From assembly GCF_901709675.1 (NCBI RefSeq), contig NC_051098.1, forward strand, positions 8,247,000 to 8,310,999: DNA of 64,000 bases. Direction: 5' to 3'. The first letter of the stretch is position 1, and each line of letters opens with the position of its first letter. Both the position numbers and the translations under genes were made by a program. This document shows, piece by piece, positions 49,654-64,000 of the stretch. This DNA is from Syngnathus acus (Eukaryota > Chordata > Actinopteri > Syngnathiformes > Syngnathidae). The notes under the pieces were generated by a model that ran no database searches, was not told where the DNA came from, and worked only from the letters and a program-made list of their open reading frames with translations.

Positions 49654-49659
49654 AATAAA
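49654..49659 (+). terminator. ccnp polyadenylation signal
   Basis: AATAAA 220 bp past the ccnp stop codon, followed by a TGT-rich stretch. Confidence 0.6.
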
Positions 49660-49899
49660 GTGTCTGTTGCAAACTACTTGAGGAATTATGTGTTGTACCC
49701 AAACCAAGTCACTAATATCCTCACAGCATGTTCAAGAGTTGAGTTTTTGTGCAATGTACGATGCAATGCCTTTTGTACATTGTGCTTGTTGATGCTGGCG
49801 CTGTGTGCAGCCTGTAGTGTACATGCGTCAGGTTTAGGATACACGGGAGAGGTCATCAGTTTAGTTTTCAATTATCGTTGATTCTCGCATTTAAAGTTT

Positions 49900-51876
49900 A
49901 AGTCAGAAGGGGACATTGATTATTTAAGACAGTTACGTTCCCCAGCCACCCCCCCACCCCCTGAGGCTACAGGGGGGCGTGACCATTACGTAGGTGGGCA
50001 GGGGGAAAATGGTGAATATATTTTAGAATGAAGACGTTTCACTTCTGACTGTCTTACGCGAGCCAAGCTCTGATTGGGTTTTCCAGTTGTCTACTGACCA
50101 ATGGACGTTTAGCTCATGCACGCAGCTCTTTTTAGGCTTTTTAGCCTGTCGACTGTTCACCAATAATGGCTTCCGTTTGGGTTATGCAGCAGACACTTGC
50201 GAAGCACCTTACGTTCTCTTCGATGCCAAGCTCCCCAGCATCTGACCTTGTGTGACATGCGGAGCCAAAGCGAGTATGTTGCACTAGTTTGTGGTCGCGT
50301 CGGCTTGTATAGCATCAAGTTCACGACAGTGTACCAATTTAGATTTCAAAACAAAAGGCATTCGAGGTGCCATTGAAGGTTAAACTTCATGGTAAGTGTA
50401 TAAAAAGTATAATGGCAACATAACTCAATTTAGCTGCATTTGTAACAGTAATACATGAATTTTCTTTGTAGTTTTTACCTTTACGGTTTTTGGGGGTGAG
50501 GTGGGCGGATGGTGTAGCTTTTATTTTGAAATTGACCTCGTATGCCACCGTTGCGTTGATTCCATCTTATCCGTCGGACATATCACAACCCGTTTCACTT
50601 GCCCATATCAGACGGCCTTTAAAGAGATAAAGCGAAATTAAATATTTGTTTTATTTAAACGCCTCCAGATCCTTCCAACATGGCTCTGAGTGAGAAACAC
50701 TGCGTCGCTTGGCGTCGCGTTATCACGCCGATGGGGAGAACCTACTGTTGCTGTTGTGAATAACTGGCTACATCTGGAGGTAAATTGTGAACACCACGAC
50801 TAGGTAAAGACATATTACGCGCACACACAGCGACGATAATACACGATATTATTATTATAGTGCAAAACTTTTGTTCGAGCCGCTGTTTAATTTTTTTCAG
50901 TCACGGTCTGTTAACAGCATTTAACTGTTAATGTCGAGGATTACAATAATTGTCTCAGATTTAAGTTTATTTTGCATGCGAAACTGGAAAGTGTTTGCGT
51001 TACGTAGAGGCAGCTGTGAAGTTGTGTTGTGTTTGTATTACATAATAGGAGGGGGAGGGTGCAATGCTGCCTTCACGGACTCGTAATACCGTGCTGATGG
51101 GAGGAGATGAGCTCAAACGTGCCTGGAAAGGCAGTTTTCAGGACTGCTTTGCAAACATATTATTTTAGATGTCAGCAGTGTTGAAGGCCGACATTTCAGG
51201 CAATTTGCAGATTCATCTGTGTTGGATAAATGTTAATGTAATAAGTGTAAATATAGTCTATGCCTACTTTTGACCCACTCTGTGTGAATATAAAACAGAC
51301 TTTGCAGTGTACTTTTTGACCTACTAAGTGACGCCCATTGAAATGCATTGGAGGGCAAATGTTTTTATATTTATTTTTTTATTTATATTTCAAGGATATA
51401 TGTCGTTTGCTTATAAAGGCAGTAGTTTTCAGTTCCATATCACATGACACCACTTGTGCACATAGGACACGTAATGGATTCGATTGTGCAATGAAACACT
51501 AGGTTAACCAGAATATGACTGAGGACATTTTGTTCTCACTCAGATTCTACCTCCTCTTGTTTAGAGTGATGAAAAGAATTATATATTAATCCGAGAAATT
51601 TCTGACACAAACGATGCGTCTGTTGAAGGTTAAAGAACTTTGTTGTGGACATCCTGCCAGTAAGTGGACATGCTCATGATATTACTCCATGTGAAAGCCG
51701 CCGTGGTTACCACAATTTTACATAATCAAACAAAAGATTAAATGTATTTGAATTATTTTCACTCAGCACAGTGACCTAGTGAATAACACGGCTCGCAGGT
51801 TTGAATCTTTGGTCTGGTCTTCCTGTGGAGTGTTTTCTTACTCATTCCGCTCTTGGATGGAGCTTTTTGTCTTCAG
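49900..51876 (+). promoter_or_regulatory. cipc promoter and 5' UTR region
   Basis: CpG-bearing DNA lies 5' of the first coding cipc exon. Two strong-looking donors could end non-coding first exons: ...aaacttcatg|gtaagt at 50391 and ...catctggag|gtaaat at 50779. A CATTACGTAGG segment near 49985 resembles a D-box (TTAYGTAA), which would suit a clock gene, but no CACGTG E-box was seen. The transcription start is not determined. Confidence 0.4.
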
Positions 51877-51884
51877 AAGAAAGT

Positions 51885-53674
51885 ATGGTGAAAGAGGAGC
51901 TTGGCCCGGGTGAGTTCAGCAGCAAGAATGCCAAAGACAAGAGCAACAGTTCGACTCTGAGGGCCATGAGAGAGATCAAGGACTCCATGAAGGACGACTG
52001 CAGTGAGCGCGGCTCTTGCTGCAGCTCGGAAAAGGACTCTGGCTACTCGGGTGAGTTGAAGTTGACAAAAAGTTCACCCGTCTTAAATTGCCTAGTGTTG
52101 TTTTTCGCAACCATTTTGAGGTTTTAAACCATTCATTTCATGAACCATGGTCCTCTTAATCTCCTTCCTCCCAATGCCGGTATTTTAGACAACGGCTCTG
52201 ATTGGCAGCAGACGGATGTGGATCAGCAAAGCAATAAACGTCAGACGAAAGAGGATGCTGATGTGCTGCCGTCGAGCCAAGGCCAAAATCGCGGAAAAGC
52301 AAAACCTGGCAATCCTCAGCACATGCCAAGAGACCAAGCAAACCAACGCATGTACATCCTCAACAACGTAGTACTCAAGCAGGTAAAGACACATTTGAAG
52401 GATTTCCGTGTTTCTTGTGTGATAAGTCACGCCATCATATATGGGGCATCAGTCAAGAAATACATCATGAAAACAAGAAAAGATCGCAATTTTGTGGGGA
52501 TTTTTTATTTTCTATACACAACGGAACTTTTACTACCGTAATTTTCGGACTATAAGTCGCACCGGAGTATAAGTCGCACCAGCCATAAAATGCCCAAAAA
52601 AGTGAAAAAAAACCATATATATGTATATAAATCGCTCCTGAGTATAAGTCGCCCCCCCACCCAAACTATGGAAAAAAAACGCGACTTATAGTCCGAAAAT
52701 TACGGTACTTGTTCCTTTGTTTCTTTCAATTATAATCGCTGTCTTCTCAATCTCAGCCAGAAACGATCCCAAAAAGTGGTGAGCTTCTGTGGACAAACTC
52801 CAGCAGTGGAGCCACTGGTTCCGGTGGCACCCACATGATCCTTTTCCAGCAGCCCAGTTTGATCCACACCGCCCTGCAGCTCCACAAGCCTTCCTCTCAG
52901 AAGAACAGCACTGCAGGCAAGAAAGTCACCACCTACTTACCCATCCTCAACTCCTACCCCCGCATTGCACCACACCCCAGTAAAAAGCCCCCTGATAAAT
53001 CACCGTCGAGCAACAAGGTGCCGAATTTGAGCAAGAGGGTGTGCACAGAACACAAGGGAGAGCTCGAACCCGTGGCCAGGAGTCCGCGGACGGCAATCGG
53101 CCCCTTGGAGCCACCCGCTTTGTCCTCCTCCGGTCCCACTCGCGTGTCCTCGAATTCAGCACCCTGCAGTCCGTCCACCTCTACCCTCACAAGCAGGGGG
53201 TCTCAGAGAAGCGGAAACATCCGCCACCGCCGCTTCCTCAACACGGTGGAGATCCTTCGGCAGTCTGGCCTGCTGGACATCACCATGCGCACCAAAGAGC
53301 TCCTGCGCCAGAGCAACGTCACAGAGCGGGAGATTGCCGAGCTGCGCAGGCACACTGACCTGCTCTGCCAGGCCGCCAGCGCCAGTCCGAGCGACACCGC
53401 AACCTGGCAGAGCCTGTACAGAACCATGGGCGAGTCCAACTGCTACGCGGACCTACAGAACCTGCAGCATCTAAAATTGCCGTCTCATCGGGAATCACCC
53501 GGCTATTTGGAAAGTGCTGGTAAAGAGACCACACAGAGCTCTGGCTCGTCCGGCCGTCTCTCGACAACACCGAGACCGAACTGTGGGTGGGCAGAACCAC
53601 GGCGAGAGCTTTTGTCAAGAGAGGCTTCAACTGAGGAGGTCACCTTCATGTCTCCTGATAGTTCTACTGGTTAG
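51885..53674 (+). CDS. cipc: CIPC, CLOCK-interacting pacemaker (circadian repressor)
   Basis: Three coding exons: 51885-52050, 52189-52382, 52757-53674; 1278 nt, 425 aa. The coding part of the first one starts eight bases after its acceptor (gtcttcag|aagaaagt ATG). Diagnostic blocks: EKDSGYSDNGSDW at about 49-61, TYLPILNSYPRIAPHP at about 179 (human has YLPILNSYTKIAPHP), and a C-terminal helical region from about 275 (RHRRFLNTVEILRQSGLLDI, TMRTKELLRQSNVTEREIAE, LRRHTDLLCQAA) matching the CIPC CLOCK-binding coiled-coil segment. CIPC binds CLOCK and represses CLOCK-BMAL1 transcription in the nucleus. The middle is Ser/Pro-rich and poorly conserved. CIART/CHRONO was considered and rejected because the C-terminal helix and the NSY motif are those of CIPC. 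Confidence 0.93.
52534..52707. mobile_element. 174-bp MITE with perfect 27-bp inverted repeats
   Basis: Both ends read TACCGTAATTTTCGGACTAT plus AAGTCGC outside-in, with no mismatch over 27 bp, and end in TA. The inside has further copies of GTATAAGTCGC in tandem. It sits in the intron between the second and third coding exons of cipc. Perfect ends suggest recent movement. A diverged half-copy is at 10655-10745. Confidence 0.85.
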
Positions 53675-54470
53675 TGTGAGATATAGTGCCTTAGGGGAGA
53701 GAGCGGCACTCAGGTCCAAGGCTGTACCTGACAACCATACGCTCATTTCTGGCAATTGTGTGTTGTCTGTTCAAGCCTTCAGTGGAAAGCCAAAAATGAC
53801 TCAAATTTAAACATTGAAGTCTCACTTTAATACCCTGGGGTTTACGCTCTAAGTGCAACTCTGGGAGAGGGGAGGTACCCCGATGCCGTACACTTTGCAC
53901 GCAGCACTTTGGTGCTGAAAGGGGAAGTCAAGCCCAACCCCAAATTGTATTGTTTTCTGTGCAGCCCAACTAGTCGAAACGCAGTGTTTTGATTCATGTT
54001 TGGTTCGTGGAATACAAGTTAACTAGGCAAAATCCACCTCCTTTTTATCCATCTCAGGGGTCAGCTATTTTGACGCTTGCTGTCAACAGAGAATGACATC
54101 ACAGTTGCCTGGTCTCAGGTCACGACCAATCACGGATCACCAATTTTCTGAACGCCGATGCACAAACTAGTTCATTGTCACCAGTTTGTAACGTCAACTT
54201 TGGGATCCGAAGCAAAGGAGCCCCCCTAGTTGCTTTCAGGAATTTTGCATTACACGCAAATGAAGCACATCTTCCTGTCAAGCAATGCTGAAAGAGCTGA
54301 TGTATCATACATAACCTAATTCCTTAAAAAGCCCATTTATATATTTGATTAATAAAGCATTTGACGACTCTGTGGAAAAATCCAGCCATTTTTATCCTAT
54401 GGCGGCTGCCATTTTGCCACTTTTTGCCGACTGAAAACAGATGAGCCTTTAGGCCAGGGGTCTTCAAACC
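53675..54470 (+). other. cipc 3' UTR with AATAAA at 54351
   Basis: Non-coding sequence after the cipc stop. The canonical signal AATAAA at 54351-54356 would give a 3' UTR of about 700 bp. A further AATAAA is at 55020. Confidence 0.5.
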
Positions 54471-54472
54471 TG

Positions 54473-54600
54473 GTCTTCATGGCCGGTTTCTTAGATGCTT
54501 TGTGTCTCTCACCTTATTCTAATGATCAGATTTGTAATCCAGCTTCTGCAGAACTTGCTGATCAGTAAATAAAAGCTCCAGGCCACTAAAGAGTACATTT
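54473..54600. repeat. Dispersed fish repeat fragment
   Basis: It begins CAGGGGTCTTCAAACCTGGT and includes CAGCTTCTGCAGAACTTGCT, an arrangement I recognise as a common interspersed repeat in teleosts. Boundaries are approximate. Confidence 0.4.
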
Positions 54601-54790
54601 TGAGTAGAAAACAAAATACTATGTTCCAATGATAAGACATGAAAGACCAATAGTGACATTAAGACTTCTAGAGAAGATGAGCAATCGCTCAATAGCCCTC
54701 GATGCCTTTTTATTAAGTAGTGAAATGATGCCTTAATACAGTCTCACATGATCACATTGCACAAGTTCAGTTTCCTTTTATGCAGCGGGT

Positions 54791-54939
54791 GTCGTTTGAG
54801 GGTTCATGAGCCTCTTTTTTTAACCATTAAGCAGGACTCCAAATTGGCCACACCCTATATGTCGTTTGAGGGTTCATGAGCCTCTTTTTTTAACCATTAA
54901 GCAGGACTCCAAATTGACCACACCCTATATGTCGTTTGA
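54791..54939 (+). repeat. 70-bp tandem duplication
   Basis: Two consecutive 70-bp units (54791-54860, 54861-54930), identical except for one base (AAATTGGCC against AAATTGACC), followed by the first nine bases of a third. Intergenic, between the convergent cipc and SLC6 genes. Confidence 0.9.
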
Positions 54940-55174
54940 TTTTTTTTTTCCCTGTACACGCACACACGCTTTCAATTTGTGCACTGCCAACACTGCATGG
55001 TTTGTATGACAACTTTTTTTAATAAAGGAAAGGTAAGACAGCAGTTGTCAGTGTATTGTGTGAAAATGATCCCAAAGCAAATTAAAAACATAGCCAGTGT
55101 ACTACGGAAAACAGTTGACTTAATTAAACGTATCGTGGGAGTTCAGGCTACCATTTTAGGTGTCAGTGTCAGAA

Positions 55175-60362
<5,188 letters not shown>

Positions 60363-60686
60363 TACTTAAAAGCTCAATGAAAATCTGACTTTCCTTTGAG
60401 CAACACTGGCTGTCCAGGTTTTCTTGTATATCACATCTTCACCTAGTCACTTAATGAGCGACCGGCCGACACGTTAATCAGTTTCAAGGGAAACTATAGA
60501 TCATTTCCAGAACAGGCTAGTCATGGTTTCATCTCTTCAATTAAATCCACAAAGATGGAAAATTGAGGCACAGCTTCAATTAGAATAGTGCTCACTATTT
60601 TAGAGAGTAAATTCATTTAGTTCATCAAGTTGCCTTTGTTGGGTTTTTCTTAGTATCCCCTGAGTTTTGGTTCATCTTATCAAGAC

Positions 60687-60960
60687 TGGGCAGCATGATG
60701 GAGAGGTTGTTTAACCTTAGGAGGTTCCAAGTTTGAATATTGTCTCGAGCCATCCTGTGTGAAGTTTGCATGTTCTCCTTTAGCTTGCGTGGGAGTTCTC
60801 CGGCTATTTTTGCTTCTTTGCACATTCCCAAAACATGCACATTAGGTAGATATCCTAAATTAGGTAGAGATCCTATATTCTCCACAGGGGTGAATGCAAA
60901 CAATTTTTTTGTGACCGTGCCCTGTGATTGGCTGGCGACTATATTGGCATGGTTGTATGA
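60687..60960 (+). repeat. tRNA-related SINE (DANA/HE1-like), diverged, fuller copy
   Basis: It opens with an A/B-box-bearing head (GGGCAGCATGATGGAGAGGT ... CCAAGTTTGAATATTG), then TGTGTGAAGTTTGCATGTTC, TGCGTGGGAGTTCTCCGGC, CCCAAAACATGCAC and CCTGTGATTGGCTGGCGAC. Same family as 22190-22500 and 39275-39505. Confidence 0.65.
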
Positions 60961-61734
60961 GTTTGGTGTGGAAAAAACATGAGAGCCCTGACTTTAACCC
61001 CTTGAAACAAACTACTGAAATTGTGAGCCAGGCCCTGACCTCAGAAATTAAATGAAAATTGATGCTGGAAGATTGACAAGCCCTATATAAACCAGAAGAA
61101 CACGTCAGGATGGTTGTTTATTTGTCACGGATACATTCATGTACATAACTGCTTCAGGATCAGTTTTTTTCTTAAATTCATTCCTGATTCTCCTCAGTGA
61201 TGCATTGCAGCGCTGGGTCTTTCGTTAGGGTCAGCGAGCAGTCAAGCGGCTCCGGCCAGCACAGGCCATGGAGACGCTAACAAATGGATACAAACAACAT
61301 TCTTGAATTATGCCAAAATGCTAAAAACAGCGATTGGATGCTTTTTTTCATCCCTTGTTTTACAGTGCGTTTCAGTGGTTGACCGGGCCCACCTGACTGA
61401 GGGTTCCGGTGGCAGTGCTTAACTTGACAGCGCCCAGCCCGGCACCATTAGGATGGAGGACAGGGCCATCATCCAGCCCAATACGTAAGCCCAGGTGGGG
61501 TACACGTACCAGCGGTTAAATGTCAGGGGCTGGTATTCAACTAGAGAATATATAAAAGAGCCCTGGAACAAAACCAATATAAAAAGAATAGAATTCATCA
61601 TCTGCACCACACTTGAGGCAGCGGCATCATGGTCACCGCCTGAGGGTATGCGATGAACGCCAGGCCTGGCCCTGCGATCAACATTCAACTGCACAATCAG
61701 TTTGGAACATTGAAATGATTGGAAGTGGATAAAG

Positions 61735-61810
61735 CAGCATGGTGGACTATTGTTTAGCACATCTGACTCATAGTCTAAGGTTCAGGGTTTGAATCTTGGA
61801 TTCTCCCACA
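61735..61810 (+). repeat. SINE head fragment
   Basis: GCATGGTGGACTATTGTTTA followed by GCACATCTGACTC and GGGTTTGAATCTTGG resembles the tRNA-like head of the SINE family seen elsewhere here; the body is missing. Confidence 0.5.
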
Positions 61811-61827
61811 TGACGAAAACATGCATC

Positions 61828-62162
61828 TGTCACGTCTCGTCCCCGGTTGTTTTATTATCTGCATGTTGCCATGGTTTCTGTTCACGTTGCCCCTCCCCTC
61901 CTGTGTCACCTCACTCAATGTAACCACAGTCACCTGCCTCTTGTTACCTGTTTTGTATTTAAATCCCGTCCGCCCCTCACTCCCCGTTGGATCATTGATG
62001 TCGTCACGTCTGTTTTCGGCATGTCTTGATGTCTTCACGTCTGTAGTCTTCTCGTCTCACGTCCCGGTCAGTCAGTCCAGTTATTGTTTTGTTAAGTTGT
62101 GTCAGTTTGCCTTTTGAGTTTGCTCAATAAACCCTGGTCCAAGCTGCATGAGTTCCATGACA
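61828..62162 (+). mobile_element. Solo LTR of a retrotransposon
   Basis: A 335-bp unit starting TGTCACG and ending ATGACA (TGTCA...TGACA inverted ends). AATAAA at 62126-62131 is placed as for an LTR poly(A) signal. It is flanked by near-identical 5-bp sites (GCATC before, GCATT after). There is no second LTR or internal coding region in the window, so it is a solo LTR. It sits inside the SLC6 pseudogene, between the remnants of exons 8 and 9. Confidence 0.7.
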
Positions 62163-62502
62163 GCATTAGCATTAGCTTCACAAGAGTGTACTAGTTATCT
62201 GCAGAGGTGGACGGAAGGTCCATCAAACAATCACTGACAGATGCCAGTTTTGCTGACAATTGATGGAAAATAAAAAAAAAGAAGAAAAAAACTGATGTAT
62301 TTATTTATTTGCTTAACTTTATTATTATTATGTCTTTTCCTAGATGGAGTTTAAAGAGCATTTTGAGTTGACCTGATTCTGCCACCTCAGCAATAGCAAC
62401 ACCTTGCTGGTGAGCCATGAATCCCAGCATGGAGAAGACAGCAAAGCCAGCAACCACACTGGTACAACTGTTCAGCAAACATAGCCACAAGCTGTCCCTG
62501 CA

Positions 62503-63030
62503 ACACACAAATGCATTTTTGTTCTCAACTTGGGTTCAAATTATTAAGAGGTTGTCCATCAGAGCAGAGGCTCTAAAGCTGCTTTGAGTTCAAGGCATGC
62601 TGAGGAAGGCCTTCAATTTGTCTTAAGTGATCACTTTTTTGACCAACATTCAAGATCCAAAAATAATCACACAAGTAGGATTTGGACCATAACATTTTTT
62701 TGGTTTGCAGTTTCTATTAAATTCCGTTTTTAAATTGAAAGGGTCTTGAAAAGGTCATTTAAATCTTGTCAGTAGGAGGCGCCACAAACACGTTTAATAC
62801 TGTTTGTCTATTACTCAACGTGTAATGCACATACCGTCAGTAAATGCCAATTTTATTTTCACAGTTAAAAATCAGACTTTACAATTTCATTTGACAATGA
62901 CTTTACATTTGATGATTATATTAGTATAAAAAAATGAAGTAAATGTAAGTATCAGTTTTAATTGAAACTATGAAGGGCATTTATTTTGTAGTACTTATTT
63001 TTGTAGAACTGACCTTATAATAATAAATAT
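62503..63030. other. Stretch of the SLC6 pseudogene without recognisable exons
   Basis: By comparison with the intact copy this interval should hold exons 5 (most of it), 6 and 7. None of their conserved motifs can be read on the minus strand, so they were deleted or replaced. Confidence 0.65.
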
Positions 63031-64000
63031 TTTTTCAAAACTCGACGTCTGCACAGGTTAGAAATAACAGCATATTTCATGCCACCTAGAATGGTTAGAA
63101 AATGCTATTTCAGTAAATTATTTGCCTTACTCCCAGAATTCCATTGCTGCTGAAGTTCCTTTGCTGTGGTTGGTGTGATTCCTAATTGTAACATCGACAC
63201 AATCCGCTGCAAGAATGACATTGTCATTAACACTATATGCGGAATAAAGTATATACACATATATACATACACACACATACTTCAGGAGAACACCAGGTAG
63301 AGCAGAGCCCAGGCCAGAATAATCATGTAAGTCACACCAGTGTACAGCAGTATCAGTTGACCCCCATAGCCAATACCTGCATTGGACATTTTGAAGAGTC
63401 TCTTTTTTCATCTCAATGCACAGAAATGTGTCCTGGAGCTGCTTACACGAATACAAATAATAATCATACATTACGTTCAAACACCAAATAGGAGTGTGCA
63501 TCACTCCAATAAAAGATGATGTGATGCTGGTGTATGGACAATGTCAAGAAACAAAGGCCAATACAATGTATCACAATATAAATAGTTTATACTGTTGAAA
63601 CCATACCAATTAACAGATAATACAGTGCCGTAAATCACTAAATTTAAATCTAGATCCATCACCACTACTGCCACCATGAAAGTGTTTTGAAACTTTTTAG
63701 TTTGAGTGTTGTTAATGTTTACCTTAAACTTTGATTGAAATAACATTTGTGTTTATGTTGCAGTCTGCGGGTAATGTGTCACTCACATGTTGTGACCGCA
63801 ATAAACATTGAACTGGGGGGTAAAACATCTCTTTGCTTTTTGTCTTAGCTTGTATTACAGAAAACGGAGTGTTGCATACCTTCAGCCAGTGGACACAGCT
63901 TTCTCCAGCAGGTGATGGCTCCCTCTTGGGTGTGCTGGCCCATGGTGGTCTCCAAAAGGAAGAGCGGTACACCGCACGTCACCACAAACACCAGATACGG

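Larger units (their letters stand above)
61178..64000 (-). pseudogene. Decayed tandem copy of the SLC6 transporter gene
   Basis: Exons homologous to the neighbour can be read, right to left: 63880-64000 (continues off window, intact frame), 63282-63376, 63131-63206, a stub at about 63033-63048, 62373-62497, 61606-61671, 61393-61562 and 61178-61276. Damage: the 63282 exon loses its 3' third and runs into a stop beside a CA/TA repeat; the homologue of exon 5 is cut after about 15 nt; those of exons 6 and 7 are absent; exon 9 is truncated to about 66 nt and hits a stop; exons 10-12 are gone; exon 13 is one base short, giving a frameshift near its 3' end. The last exon keeps an open frame (RLHGLCWPEPLDCS...). 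Surviving exons are highly similar to the working copy, so duplication was fairly recent. The first exon lies beyond the window. Confidence 0.88.

Noticed and set aside
51885-53674. Identification as CIART/CHRONO instead of CIPC
   Set aside because: A short ILFQQ-like patch recalls CIART, but the YLPILNSY-x-x-IAPHP block and the RHRRF...TKEL helix are CIPC signatures.
61178-64000. Right-hand SLC6 copy as a second functional gene
   Set aside because: Multiple missing exons, a premature stop in the third exon and a one-base loss in the penultimate exon cannot yield a complete transporter from this sequence.

Overview
This is nuclear DNA from a vertebrate, almost certainly a teleost fish. The genes have short exons with GT..AG introns. 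They encode vertebrate proteins (HSPA13, SAMSN1, P2X5, DHX40, AKT2, cyclin P, CIPC, an SLC6 transporter). The spaces between and within them carry fish-type tRNA-related SINEs, MITEs, a hAT remnant, a solo LTR and long microsatellites. I cannot name the species. There is no prokaryotic, phage or CRISPR content.

Layout, left to right. (1) 33-1159, minus: the first three coding exons of hspa13; the gene runs off the left edge. (2) 2662-15762, minus: samsn1, fifteen coding exons that join without a frame break into a 655-residue model with a long N-terminal extension before the SLY/SH3/SAM core. The hspa13-samsn1 pair also lies together on human chromosome 21. (3) 18352-19321, minus: a small three-exon gene for a secreted Ly6/uPAR three-finger protein. 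(4) 20435-25218, minus: p2rx5, eleven exons. (5) 25875-30543, plus: dhx40, seventeen exons, head-to-head with p2rx5 across 656 bp. (6) about 31430-43050, plus: akt2 with a non-coding first exon and thirteen coding exons. (7) 46146-49434, plus: ccnp (cyclin P/CNTD2); akt2-ccnp is also adjacent in human (19q13). (8) 51885-53674, plus: cipc, the CLOCK-interacting pacemaker. (9) 55175-60362, minus: an intact fourteen-exon SLC6 transporter of the GABA/betaine/taurine group, followed by a decayed tandem copy of it (61178 to beyond 64000) that has lost exons and carries a solo LTR.

How I built the models: exon ends were placed by eye at GT/AG sites, and every model was tested by summing exon lengths and phases. 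All eight complete models close in frame. The genes do not form one pathway. The clearest functional neighbourhoods are the shared p2rx5/dhx40 promoter region and the akt2-ccnp pair. No unknown multi-gene system stands out. The best second-look items are the SLC6 tandem pseudogene, the DEVH motif in DHX40, the long SAMSN1 N-terminus, the orphan Ly6 gene, the P2X5 stop codon that overlaps a splice donor, and several TIR-bearing MITEs.
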